Shown piece after piece: positions 46,949-57,516 of a DNA stretch of 64,000 bases (position 1 is the stretch's first letter; each line of letters begins with the position of its first letter). This DNA comes from Dryococelus australis (taxonomy: Eukaryota > Arthropoda > Insecta > Phasmatodea > Phasmatidae), in contig CM057005.1 of the NCBI GenBank assembly GCA_029891345.1, forward strand, positions 59,785,760 through 59,849,759, given 5' to 3'. Position numbers and translations under genes: made by a program. The notes below the pieces were generated by a model. The model was not told the origin of the DNA. It saw only the letters and a list, made by a program, of their open reading frames with translations, and made no database searches.

Positions 46949-47548
46949 ATTCGAAATTTTATAATAAAAAAACCCTTACATTCTCGTTTTTGTAAAGATG
47001 TGGTGAATGTCAGTGGGGCATTAATTAAATTAATAACTTGTAATTGATAAATTATAATTTTCCCTTTATCAATTTATTTACTATTCAGCCAACATGCAAG
47101 TTCGAGTATATCATTTCCTTCTTATTAAACACGTGCTAAATGATGCTAACAGAATTTCAGGTACTTTTGTCCCTGGTCTGTACTGTTATGTAATAACAGA
47201 GGAAAACATTGGAAAATATCTGTGTGACGATCACATTACGTAGATCCTGGATTCCTTCTAGATAAACGATCACTATTTTCAGGGATTCAACACTGGTATC
47301 TTAAATTTCTTTACTGTCACGGACACCAGCCTGTCTCCCAAAAATCTTTAAGCATATCACTTGAAAAACAAAAAGTTTCTTTTGTTACCCATAATGCGTT
47401 CTGACGTATCCGGGTGTTTTTTGCATCGAAGATGAGATCAGATCTGACAAGAGCCAACGTACATACATTAAATTAAACGTATTAATATTTCAGAAGCTTC
47501 ACTTGCTGCAAACAAAATTGTTTTAAGAATTTTTCGGTTCAGATTCTT
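46949..47548. other. Anonymous AT-rich sequence
   Basis: No gene or repeat recognised. Confidence 0.4.
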
Positions 47549-47716
47549 AAGGGTGGCCGACCTGTAGCCGGGGGGTCGCGAGTTCGCGCCCCGTTGCCTC
47601 CGACGCCGCAGATTTTCAGTTCGCTCGTCGCACTGGGAATTCGTCAACACGTCGGTCTAAATTGAGCTCGTCAACTACAACGACGACAACTACAACAACA
47701 ACGGACAAAAAAAAAG
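47549..47716 (+). mobile_element. SINE type 2, copy 2
   Basis: AAGGGTGGCCGACCTGTAGC, B box GAGTTCGCGCCCC, body gattttcagttcgctcgtcg, and tail (caactacaacaacaacgg) ending in a short A-run. Same structure as the inverted copy at 39021. Confidence 0.8.
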
Positions 47717-47875
47717 GCAGTAAGATGTGAGAGTTCAATCCGGGGCCACCTGCAAATTTCTTTTTACCTTTTTAAATTACGGTAAATTGTATAATATAGA
47801 TAGTAAAACTATCGTAAATATGTTTATTTCACGTAATTATTTGGCTACATTCAATAAGAGCAATATTTAACGAGC

Positions 47876-48066
47876 CACTGTAGTCGGCCGTCAATTATTC
47901 AATCAGTGAAATTGTTTCACGTCACTAATTCAATCAGTGAAATTTTTCCCTGAAACAAGCAGTGATTTTTCCACTGATTCTAAGTGGAGTCATTTTCAAC
48001 TGATTAGAGTAGCCGAATTTCACTGCGAATCAATGATTGGTTTCCCACTGATTCGAATTTAGAGTG
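47876..48066. mobile_element. CACTG-ended element packed with AATCAGTG motif
   Basis: Starts CACTGTAG and ends with the complement of CACTCTAAA. The 190-bp body has about seven ATCAGTG/CACTGAT occurrences on both strands (for example 47905, 47930, 47976, 48048). No target duplication seen. Possibly CACTA-, Chapaev- or Transib-like. Confidence 0.45.
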
Positions 48067-48229
48067 AGGTACATAAAGGTTCTCGCGCACTGTCGCCGAA
48101 TGCCCTCCCTCAGGCTCCATAGAACCTGGCAGTACACTGCAGTATCGCACGGTCTGGCCCCTGGGAATGAATCATCGCTGCACAATGTGGCGAATGTTGG
48201 GGGGAAAAACACCGCGGGCACGCCCACTT

Positions 48230-48320
48230 GCAAGATTTGACTCCAGGAGACTTCGCCCCAGTGGCGCGTGGTGAACTGTTGCAAGGTAAGCTAATGCTTG
48301 TTTCACTGTTGTGCATTCTC
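48230..48320 (-). repeat. Dispersed repeat J, fragment 3
   Basis: The minus strand reads agcttaccttgcaacagttc then accacgcgccactgg, matching the fragments at 8985, 19325 and 48745. Confidence 0.5.
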
Positions 48321-48360
48321 GGTACAAACAGCAGGAGCCAAGTAACAGCCGTGCAGCGTA

Positions 48361-48635
48361 CACTCTAAGAAATTATTCGGAAATTTACTAGACTAGTGTA
48401 TACACTTAGTGAGAAAGCAGGAATGGTAATGTTTTCCCCCCATACATTGATTGTAGTGTTTCTACATTTACTCAGGAAACAGTCAAATGCGTAGGGATGA
48501 TCTCAACTTTGCATGGTAGCGCTGCTAAACATTCCTATGTCTGCAGCTTGACGTGTGGCATTGCTACCATACAGTGTATAGGTTAAAAACGTCCATTACA
48601 GTTTAGGAAGTTTACCAGAAATTTTTTTTACAGTG
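48361..48635. mobile_element. CACTG-ended element with GGAAATTTAC motif
   Basis: CACTCTAAGAAATTATTCGG on the left; right complement of CACTGTAAAAAAAATTTCTG. TA lies on both sides (48359-48360 and 48636-48637). The interior has inverted gtgtataca/tgtatac-type words. About 275 bp, non-coding. Confidence 0.5.
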
Positions 48636-48639
48636 TAGG

Positions 48640-49055
48640 GAAACTAAATGCCTCCTTATCACTCACAAGCGAAGCAGCAAGGGACCCATTACACGCGTCG
48701 TGTGGCGTAAACTGTCTAGCTACGTTTTAGCGGCGGGAGTGTAAACTAGCAAGCAACAGTGTGCAGCGCAGAGCTAACGCCAGCTTATTTTGCAACAGTT
48801 CACCATACGCGCATCTGTGATTCGCCCTCTTCCTGAAGATGACGCTCCAGCTCAAAGATTGTCGTTTTGACGCCTTTTGCAGAGCTGGTCGCGCAACTTT
48901 TCGATACCACCTCGTTTGTTTACTTGTATGCCTTATCCATTGTCAACATCATTTGTCAATGCTTGCGTCAAAATTTATGCAGTAAGGAGCAGTGATTGTC
49001 TTCCAAAAGTTTTTATTTTATTTGTTTCGAAGTTAACCTGGGGCCAAAAAAAAAG
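48640..49055. other. Anonymous sequence, with repeat J at 48745-48820
   Basis: 48745-48820 contains cagcttattttgcaacagttc accatacgc, the fourth J fragment. Otherwise nothing recognised. Confidence 0.4.
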
Positions 49056-49057
49056 TA

Positions 49058-49276
49058 TAGGCCGTTCACGGTGCTGGTTCAGCACACGTAATAATTAATA
49101 AATACATTTTACTGCGGGCCTCAGACTTTTGGTTTTGGATACGGTGACTGTATACACTGTATTTATTACTAGCATGGCAGGGTTTACATTTATTAGTGGT
49201 GGAAGGATATAAATTGGTTGAAAGAAAAAAAATTAACTAGGTCTTCAAAAGTGCTCACTTTACCGTGAACGGCCTG
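49058..49276 (-). mobile_element. MITE family A, short subfamily, copy 2
   Basis: TAGGCCGTTCACGGTGCTGG to ACCGTGAACGGCCTG, with TA at 49056-49057 and 49277-49278. The interior (taataaatacattttactgc, tttggatacggtgactg, gcatggcagggtttacat) matches the short copy at 13234 in inverted orientation. Confidence 0.75.
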
Positions 49277-49278
49277 TA

Positions 49279-49679
49279 AAGGCTGCTCACGATAAAGTGA
49301 GCACTTTTGAAATGAACCTCAGGAAAAAGTCACTGCCACTGCATGCATATATTTTAACAGGCGCCCTGAGTGACATGAGCCCGGTAAAGTTGGTGACGAT
49401 GGAGGGAAAGTAGTTCCATGTCTTAAAGTAGAACAAAAAGTGTAAGGTAACCATTTGTGATAATTTAAATTATTTCTTACTCTTTGTGTTCTTTTTAACG
49501 CCTCAGTGCGTAAAAATGAGCAGATTTATAACATGTTTCCTTTTTCTAATAACTTCGCAGATTCACTTGACCGACATATCAATAAAGTGATGAGGCCCAT
49601 GGTAATATTAATTATACATAACGTGCATGTAAGTAGATCTTATGCAAAAAAAAGTGCTCATTTTATCGTCAACAGCCTA
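49279..49679 (-). mobile_element. MITE family A, copy 12, abutting the short copy
   Basis: AAGGCTGCTCACGATAAAGT to TTTATCGTCAACAGCCTA, with TA at 49277-49278 (shared with the short element) and 49680-49681. Confidence 0.88.
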
Positions 49680-51089
49680 TAACAGAGTTCAACAGATATC
49701 TAAGAGACCAAAACTTGCGGGTAGGTGTCGAACAGTTACGTACGGCACTCCCCCCCCCCCCCCCCCAGTCTTGCACACCCATCGCAGACAGCAGTCCCCT
49801 CCTAGTTGGCAGGAGAATCGTATGGCTTCGGAGCGCACCCACTCTACCCTCGCTCGCCGTCGAAAGGCGTGATGCACTGCAGATACCGACGCCACAATCG
49901 ATTCCTCGCGCCGGAGCCAGCCAGACCTCCACCCTTTACCCCTTCACTACCGCCTTCAAACGTTGCCCGCTCGCAGTTCTTGCGATCACGCGATCGTCCC
50001 GGCCGGCGATTTCCGCTCGCTCTGGCGCTGGTCGCGAGAAGCGAGATACCGTAATCCCCCCCCCCTTTTTTTTTTCACTGCACCGGCCACATCATCTCAT
50101 TCTTCCCTTACCAATTCACTCCCCAATTCTTTACCATCCAACTCCTTCGCTTTCAACCCGTTCCCAGTCGACGGTGAGCGAATGCGGAATAAAAAGATTG
50201 TATTTCTGCTTCTTCCCCACCTCCACCTCCCCCATCAACAAGCTTCTCTTGTACGCCACTGAAACCCCACCCCAGGGTCACGCAACCTCGACATTTACCA
50301 TTCGTGTCTAGAGGCTGAGACTGTCGTGCAAGTTCGGCAACCATCGGATGTGCTCGCTTGTCTCGGTCAACTTAAAAAAAACAACATTTCCCAATATAAC
50401 CTAGGTTAGTGCACTTTTTCACTTTGTGTTCTTGGTTTTGTAGGTTAATTCAAGTTTTTATGAGGAGGGGAAGGGGGATACTTATACACACACTATCACA
50501 GAATTGTTTATTTAGTCCCAGTAGATTGGCATATTTTTCTTAACCATAACTGTTTTAAATCTTTCAACTTTCAACTGGACACTTTTTACATTTATCTTTG
50601 CCGTGTACTACTAAGAATGTCACCCTTTCTTCTTTCACATTATCCCTAAACAATTTTTACGCAACTTTTGTCCGAACAAAGATGTTTCTGTTCTTTCTTT
50701 TCTATGACACCAATCATCTTTCCTCATATACTTTCCTCAACGTAATTTCGTTTCTATTTCTTTCGGTCCGTTTCGTTTTATCCGATTCTCTTCCCCGGCC
50801 ACATTTTGAGCCTGCCGGAAAGTCTTTCGTTTTTCCCTTCGGCTGTCCATGATTCTCTGTCATGCAAAACCACACTCCATATAAAACGCTCGGCTTATCT
50901 CTTCCTTGCACGATCGATCGGAATTCTATCAGCAACCTTTTCCAAAGCTCTTACTTATATAAATCTTCCTTTAGTTGGGATACTACACTGCAGCATTCTT
51001 TGGAAAAAAAAAAAAGGGGGGGGGGCGTTATGATACGCTCCAGTTCACTCGCTCATGCGCAGTAATGATGTTAAAGCTAATCACAACTC
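49680..51089. other. Anonymous sequence with homopolymer runs
   Basis: 49700-50350 is GC-richer, with C-runs near 49750 and 50060. 50158-50312 resembles 53615-53722. The 198-codon plus frame at 49715-50311 is the longest in the window, but it is Pro/Ser-rich, crosses two homopolymer runs and overlaps that dispersed repeat, so it is not called. From 50350 on, nothing recognised. Confidence 0.45.
50158..50312 (+). repeat. Dispersed repeat N, copy 1
   Basis: cagtcgacggtgagcgaatg, aaaaagattgtatttctgct and cagggtcacgcaacctcg align in order with 53615-53722 (cagccgacggcgaacgaacg, aaaagatattgtattgctgg, cgggtcacgcaatctccg). Confidence 0.6.
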
Positions 51090-51424
51090 TTTTGCAGAAA
51101 TTCCTTGTCTTCGCGTCATAATTTCTGATTCACAGTAATTATTGACAACGCACGATTACAGAAAATTTGACAAATTTTTTAATATTTTTACGCGTAATTT
51201 TAATTGTGTGTTAGCTGCTTGTTCTAAAGAACCGAGAACTTATAAATAAAATAAAAATACATTATCGGTTTTATACAACAAGTAGATAACACACGAGTAA
51301 AATTAAGCACAAAAATATTTTTAAAAAACTAGATAAATGTAAGTTTTCCATAATCGTTGGCTATATTGTCAGTAATTACTGTGAATCCGACATTATGACG
51401 CGAAGACGAAGAAGTTCTGCAAAA
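51090..51424. mobile_element. MITE-like element with about 60-bp inverted arms
   Basis: TTTTGCAGAAATTCCTTGTC followed by TTCGCGTCATAAT and GATTCACAGTAATTATTGAC; the right side (51366-51424) is the complement with about seven mismatches in 60. A loop of about 215 bp is AT-rich. Target duplication not seen. Confidence 0.7.
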
Positions 51425-51777
51425 GGGGTTAAGACGAGCCGTAAGAGTGGGATAGGCCGACCCCCCCACTCCCCCACCGTGCCAAGGCCAAGAAGCGAGG
51501 GAGCGATACGGGCGACACTAACGCGCACGCCTAGTGCCTCATCGCTCCTACGCGCAAGGCGTGCAGTGTTTCCGTCGTGACGCTGTACTTTGCAAATTAG
51601 ATTTGTAACAGCTGGGGTTTTATTACACGCAATGAAAGACCACAGATTGAACTACGTCCGTATCTTTGTAGTTTTCTCTAGCTGCTGAAGGAAACTACAT
51701 AGGCAAGCTTGAAAAATGCGATATTTGACCACTGTCACGAATTGTTTTCTCCAAGAATAAATTTAATATGACAACAG

Positions 51778-51779
<2 letters not shown>

Positions 51780-51833
<54 letters not shown>
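51780..51833. repeat. (AT)n microsatellite
   Basis: About 54 bp of pure AT dinucleotide. Confidence 0.97.
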
Positions 51834-51837
<4 letters not shown>

Positions 51838-52635
51838 TATCGATAATCGTATTTTTATCTTGCGTGACAAAAATTTGTATTTGCAGAACATTTATTTACC
51901 GAGATACGCGTATTCGCGCAAACAACTATTTCACAAAAACACGCGGAGGTCCATCCCATTCTCAACGTCGGTTCACGGCCGACGAGATAACCCTAGCTCA
52001 TCCGATGGTTGCCGAAATTGCAGCAGACCACACGGTCTCAGCGCCTATAAGACGTTAATGGATTTATTTACATTAAAGTTATGGTGCACCTTATTGCATC
52101 AAATTAGCGTTATCGTTATGTTTAGGTATAGTTCGCTTAGCTGTGTATTCGCATTAAATCCAGCTTGATCTGAAGTTAATGTTTTCATGTGAGAAATTGT
52201 GCCAGAGACAAATTACGTCTGAGCAGGCGTTTTTGAATGAAAAAAAAAAAAACAAATTATATGTCTAGACAATTTGAAACGTAAATCAACTCTATGAGCC
52301 CAATAAAATCTATGAGCACAGTTATACTCTGTTTTAAGGAAGATATTAAGTTAAAACGAGTAGGTACATTCAAAACCTTTAAACATTATGGAACATGTTT
52401 GCTTATGGACAATAATTATATGATTATAAACATATAGGAATATTTCCAGCTCCTAAGTGTAGCTTATTTGACAGCACTACACTACTTGTTGAAGACGTGC
52501 CGTTTTTGAATACAGCTTCAACATAGCTATGATTTTAGAAAGAAAAAAAAATTAACATGGAGTTAAGGTAACGTTAGTTGCCCCACGTTAAATCCAGTGC
52601 GAATATTCTTTGAAAGAGACAAGTGCACGAGTGAA
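51834..52635. other. Anonymous sequence
   Basis: Frames at 51768-52168 have no recognisable motif. An A-run lies near 52240. Confidence 0.4.
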
Positions 52636-52672
52636 TAGAGATTTGGGCGGCTCTTTAACACATCGAGGTCTG
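52636..52672 (-). mobile_element. SINE type 1, orphan 3' end
   Basis: gagatttgggcggctcttta then aacacatcgaggtct, the complement of the conserved SINE 3' terminus. Confidence 0.55.
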
Positions 52673-52794
52673 CGCACAATTACTGGCACTTAAGACAAAT
52701 TGAAAGTGAGTCACCTATATCCACTGCTGCAAGAACACCAGTTATGTTGGTGTGTGTGTCAGAACACACCATCGTCTTTTTGGTCTATACCTTG

Positions 52795-53072
52795 GGATAG
52801 AAAAATTTCGCAAATTCAATGACCTGTAGGCTGGACTCCACAATCCTTTATATAGTCGAACCTCAGATGTTTGTTCATTGGCTGTTGTCCCAGTGTTACC
52901 CCACATTTGGCAGTACGGGATTCGCTTCTCGTTCCCTTGTAAGTCGGCTATTGATGCGGAGTATTCCAGGGCGTGTCTAATAAATTCTGACCCAATTACA
53001 ATGGTAACTTTAGCGTACACGCGTTTGAAATCTATCTTGTCCTGAAATAAAGTCGCGAATTTTTCCTATCCC
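52795..53072 (+). mobile_element. MITE family B, copy 4
   Basis: GGGATAGAAAAATTTCGCAA to GAATTTTTCCTATCCC before TA (53073-53074); the left TA is decayed to TT. Lacks part of the middle tgccccatagagtag segment. Confidence 0.78.
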
Positions 53073-53074
53073 TA

Positions 53075-53386
53075 TCTATACCACACTGGACACTACCCTG
53101 TATTTTACAGTGTTCATTATAGGCCTGTCATAAACCAATGGAGAGCCGAGCAGATACTGGCCCAATCAAATTACCCTTATCGTATAAAATGATTTACAAT
53201 TAATCATGTCCCTTTGAGTGGCTATATAAAAAAAAGAAATTCTATCGTTAGCAATATCGTTACTACGCTGTCGTGTTGTGAGGACTAACAAAGACTGCAC
53301 ATCCATGCGAGTTTAGTCTTGAAAAATTAAGAAGTTTATAAATTAGCTTTGCTCGTGCTACACTCGAGCATAGTCTACTAAGTGGT
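53075..53386. other. Anonymous spacer
   Basis: No gene or repeat recognised. Confidence 0.35.
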
Positions 53387-53542
53387 AGAGGTCTTGAGAG
53401 CCAATGAGGGGGAGGCGAGGGGAGTGTGGAGCAGCACCGGTATGAAAGGGCGAGCCGACCAGCGGCAATCGTGTGGCACGATTCTCACAAGTGCGAAAAT
53501 CCGGGAGGCGAGTAGTCTTACCACTACACCACCGCGGCCCCT
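53387..53542 (-). mobile_element. SINE type 1, copy 4, lacking its middle head
   Basis: Minus strand: head GGGGCCGCGGTGGTGTAGTG then GGTAAGACTACTCGCCTCCC. The B-box segment is missing and the body starts directly at ggattttcgcacttgtgag. The 3' terminus is also missing beyond gctctcaagacctc. Confidence 0.78.
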
Positions 53543-54162
53543 TGAGAGAGGTAAGGCGCCGGCTTCCGACCAACCACCACTTCTCATCACTCTTTCCCCT
53601 CTTTTCGAGCCGTGTGCAGCCGACGGCGAACGAACGCGAACTGAAAAGATATTGTATTGCTGGTTCTTCGCCTCTCCCCGGTTCCTTTGAAACGCACCAC
53701 GGGTCACGCAATCTCCGCATTAACAGCGTCGTGCATGCGTTTCTGCCGTGACGAGAGGCGCGTCCGCCAACGTCATCATCCCCGGAATTCTCGTTAGAGG
53801 AAGAAAAGATTGATGTGGGCCGGGGGGAGGATAACTAAAAACGTATTGCAGACCACGCCGCCCCTTCGATAGCCCTTTTCGTCTCTCGAAACCGCCTTCT
53901 CTGTCTCTTCTGGCCAACACTAGGACTTCTGACGGCTGTTCGGCGTTTTTTTTTTCCCCGCAGCGATGGAGTCATTCCTCTGCGTTCTTTTATTAGAGTT
54001 TCGGGAACAAAAAAAAAGTATTTAATATAACAGACCTTTACACCACTAATTCGACTTCCGTACCGTGAATTCAGCATGCGGGACATAAACATATCACTCA
54101 ATTTTCAGGATCTTACAACGCTTGACAATCATGACTAAATTCGTGTGAAATAAACATACATA
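53543..54162. other. Anonymous, GC-richer sequence with repeat N
   Basis: 53615-53722 is copy 2 of dispersed repeat N. Several Arg/Ser-rich frames overlap on both strands here and none is supported. Confidence 0.4.
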
Positions 54163-54583
54163 AAGGCTGTTCACGACTAAGTGAGCACTTTTGAAATCAA
54201 CTTTATAAAAAAGTCATTGCTCCTACCTGAATATATTTCAACGTGCGCACTTAGTGGCATGCGCCCAGTAAAGTTGGCAACGACAGTGATAAAGCAGCTC
54301 CATGTCTTAACTTTGAATTAAAAGTGTTAGATAAACATTTGTGATGACTTAAATTATTTATTTCTCATTGTGTTTTTTTAATGCATCAAAGAGCAAAAAT
54401 TAACACATTTGTAGAATATTTACTTTGATAATAATTCTACAGTTTCACTTGGTTAACGCATTAATTAAGTGATGAAGCTCATTGCGTTGTCAATTTTACA
54501 TAAGACGGAAGAATACACAATGTGCACACAAGTACATCTTAAGCAGGGCTTTCAAAAGTGATCAGTTTGCTGTGAACAGCTTA
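54163..54583 (-). mobile_element. MITE family A, copy 13
   Basis: AAGGCTGTTCACGACTAAGT to TTGCTGTGAACAGCTTA with TA on both sides (54161-54162 and 54584-54585). Full length. Confidence 0.9.
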
Positions 54584-54585
54584 TA

Positions 54586-55156
54586 GAAACGGGGCATAGT
54601 AATAAAAATGTGGTACGTCAGAGGATTATAGGCACTGGTATGCGTATTTGCCATCTGGAAAAATAATTGTATAAGATGTACGCACTAGTCCTATCGTCAT
54701 TCATTCGACTTGCAAGGACTTATTACGTAAGATGTTAAAGAGGACAGCCTGTTGTGGACTCGCGTATGTGCAAAGAGTTCACGTTTTTACTAGTTCGTAG
54801 GTTATGTTTGTTAATTAAGAAAACACTGCTGTGATATTCATAAAATATTGCTTCCTGTGGAAATAATTTTCTTCGTATTATTTTCATATGCAATGTTTTG
54901 AATACCTCTAGACAACAAATTATTTGACTCGCCCATCAATATCCGATTTCACCGACACCGCACAAGTTTACTTATGTCCGGTAAACACATTTTTCTCGGT
55001 GATCTTTCTAGCCTTGTGCAGGATGTTACCTAGCAGCATGCGAGAACATGTGCTCGTAAGCGGCAATGCTGTGCGATATCAACTTCTCAGTACCATTTCC
55101 ATACGTGCTGACCGTATCGATACTGACGCCATGTGGGCAATCGTGATAATAATAGG
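54586..55156. other. Anonymous sequence
   Basis: Nothing recognised; the 91-codon frame at 54924-55199 runs into a family D MITE. Confidence 0.4.
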
Positions 55157-55158
55157 TA

Positions 55159-55448
55159 GAGACCTTCAAAACTCGCGTTATCGTTTGAAGACAGAATAGA
55201 CTTTAAAAACATATGAGTCTGTATTGCTTTTGTCATTGGACTACAGCTGGTTTGGCACGTCCTGGGCTGCATTGAACCAATCGGAAGCAAGTAATAACAA
55301 GATAGCCCAATCATGTCCCGCCTTGTCAAAACGGATTTTGGCACCTCGCTTTTACAGAAGCCAATAAACAAAAAGCACATACGCTAATGTATATAGGGCG
55401 GTGAAATCTAGCGTGGTGCCGAATAATTACGCGAATTTTGCATGTCTC
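55159..55448 (-). mobile_element. MITE family D, copy 2
   Basis: GAGACCTTCAAAACTCGCGT to the complement of GAGACATGCAAAATTCGCGT, TA on both sides (55157-55158 and 55449-55450). Four CCAAT/ATTGG pentamers. Confidence 0.83.
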
Positions 55449-55450
55449 TA

Positions 55451-55757
55451 GTAATAGTTAGCGGGCGGCGTACTGGAGGACTACTTCACTGTCAGGCAGG
55501 ACATGGCCTTCTTTCCTATTTTACAGAACAGGTACATATACAGAATCGAAATAGCATGGCGGTTTATTTGCTGCAAGCGAACTCAATCATTCATTGGCCT
55601 CGCGAAGCTGTGGAAACGGGGATTGAGTATGATTGGCTATTGCACGCTATGGCATGTTCCCTATTGGTCGGACTGCCGCCTGGCAGGTTACTCTCCAGAA
55701 GCTGATTGGTAAACTACGTCCCGCCATATTGCTGGCTGGTGAGGTCATTTTGCTGGC
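55451..55757. other. Anonymous spacer with several CCAAT/ATTGG pentamers
   Basis: tcattcattggcctc, tatgattggctat, cctattggtcgg and gctgattggtaaac occur within 150 bp, as in the MITEs of this window, but I could not find ends. Confidence 0.4.
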
Positions 55758-55770
55758 GTATGTGGCTGGA

Positions 55771-55913
55771 TGGATGGATGGTAAGTATGGAGCAGAGAAA
55801 ACTCGGTGACCAGCAGCATCATCCGTCACATGCGGGAGCGACCCGGCCGGGAATCGAACTCGGTTCGCATGGGTGGGAGGCGAGTCGTCTAACCTCTATA
55901 CCACCGCGGCCCC
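55771..55913 (-). mobile_element. SINE type 1, copy 5, with target duplication
   Basis: Minus strand: GGGGCCGCGGTGGTATAGAG (A box), then CGAGTTCGATTCCCGGCCGG (B box), then a truncated body ending in ATCC repeats. Flanked by GTATGTGGCTGGA (55758-55770) and GTGTGTGGCTGGA (55914-55926), a 13-bp duplication with one mismatch. Confidence 0.85.
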
Positions 55914-56059
55914 GTGTGTGGCTGGAGTTTGCAATTCACGCCGCCATTTCAAATCTGTATGGTTGAGTACTGTGTGTTCCGGTCACGTATTTCATCAGCT
56001 CTAAAGTTGTAAAAAGGATGGGCTAGATGAAATAATGAACTATATTCCAAAGTGATTAA

Positions 56060-56335
56060 CCCATTCAGACCCAGTGTACATTACGCACGTGTAGATAATT
56101 TTTGATCTGTACACTGCGAAGCTCAATGACCAATGATTTTAGGTGTGTGTAAATGATTCGCAAACCGTCCTACTGTTCTAGGTCATAATTGGTTCATATA
56201 ACTGTAGCCAAACATATAGCCTATAAATCAATGGCTGTGACAACGAAAAATGTATTGTGTCGACTTCAGTGCAGCACGCATCATTAAATGTTTTATTTAC
56301 AACTGAAACTGTAAATGAAAGGGGGTCTGAAAGGG
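56060..56335. mobile_element. MITE family G (piggyBac-like), copy 3
   Basis: CCCATTCAGACCCAGTGTAC to GGGGGTCTGAAAGGG, perfectly flanked by TTAA (56056-56059 and 56336-56339). 276 bp; the reference copy for family G. Confidence 0.87.
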
Positions 56336-56339
56336 TTAA

Positions 56340-57414
56340 TTAAGATCACATAAGCAGCGGTGTCGTAGGAAATGTTACATGGTAAGAATTTAATACACCT
56401 TTTGGTTCAGCATTACTGGAACGTCAGATGACGTTCCATGAATGGCTGACTGGCGAAACGTGTGAGTATCGGAAGGCAACCTTATTCTCTGCGATCCTCT
56501 TCCTCTCTGGTTGGTGGTCTCCAGCTTAGCAAATGGCCTCGCGGTCTGCGGGCCCGAGCTGAAGATACAAGCTTCCGGATTATGTAGGATTCTGCCGAAC
56601 ACCAGCTGTGGATTCTCGCCCGGGATATATATATATTTTTTTTTTCCTCCGAGGGAACCAAGAGCCTATGAATCGAGTTTAGAAAGTGCGGCAGCCTTAC
56701 CTCAGACTTTCGCCGTCCTGTTATATCGAAGAGGATGTGCGAGGAGTAAGTGCTTGCAGCTTGAACGATACTGAAGTTGAGAAAACTTTCCAAAATGGAT
56801 AACCGACTGAAGTGGAAGCTGTTATTTCAGTCTTTCTGATTTTTTTTTTGCGTGGTTATTTAACATTCCGCTACGCTTGATTTTCTCCTTTGTTTTTTAT
56901 GATCCAAATTGTTTCCCGAAAAGCACGTAATAGAGCAAAATTCTTTGATTCTGGATCCAAACATAATTTTTCATGTGACAATCGATTTTACATGTTTAAC
57001 ACTATCGCGGGAAATAATCGATACATCAGCACTAGTAAAATTATTTTGGCAAGAAAATATTATTTTGGCAACTGCAAGTATTAATTCTGACTGTCTTTTT
57101 AGGTATGGCCTATTTCTTACTAATTTTTCGCAATTTTAGCTTGTAGCTGGAAATTACAAATTCGGTAGTTTTCAGGGACCAAGGGAGATATTTTTTCCTG
57201 AAATCGTGTTGTTAAATTCTTTTAACCCTGTGCTGTTCCCATATCCATAATCGAAGACATGTTGCACATAAACGATGTTTATGGTTGGCGCTGTACGCTA
57301 CCAGGAATCAGTGGCAGGTGGTTCTGGCGTGCACAGTCCGTAGTTACATTGGCCGCTACGCTTTTATCAATGTCACCTACCTGCTCGGTCTCCTTAAAAG
57401 AGATTGGCCAACTT
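56340..57414. other. Anonymous sequence, 1.1 kb
   Basis: 56480-56640 is GC-richer. Frames at 56390-56793 on both strands have no family resemblance. No gene supported. Confidence 0.4.
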
Positions 57415-57457
57415 GCAATTCGGCCTGTCCTTAAATAATAACGCGAATTTTGCAGAT
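57415..57457 (+). mobile_element. MITE family D, right terminus only
   Basis: gtccttaaataataacgcga then attttgcagatct is the family D right end; no matching left end was found upstream. Confidence 0.5.
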
Positions 57458-57516
57458 CTATACTCTTTTGTGAATGGTAAATTCTGACGTCAACGATCAT
57501 GCAGTACAACGTACTG

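Noticed and set aside
49715-50311. 198-codon open frame, the longest in the window
   Set aside because: Pro/Ser-rich, crosses two homopolymer runs and a dispersed repeat, and has competing frames on both strands; there is no domain.
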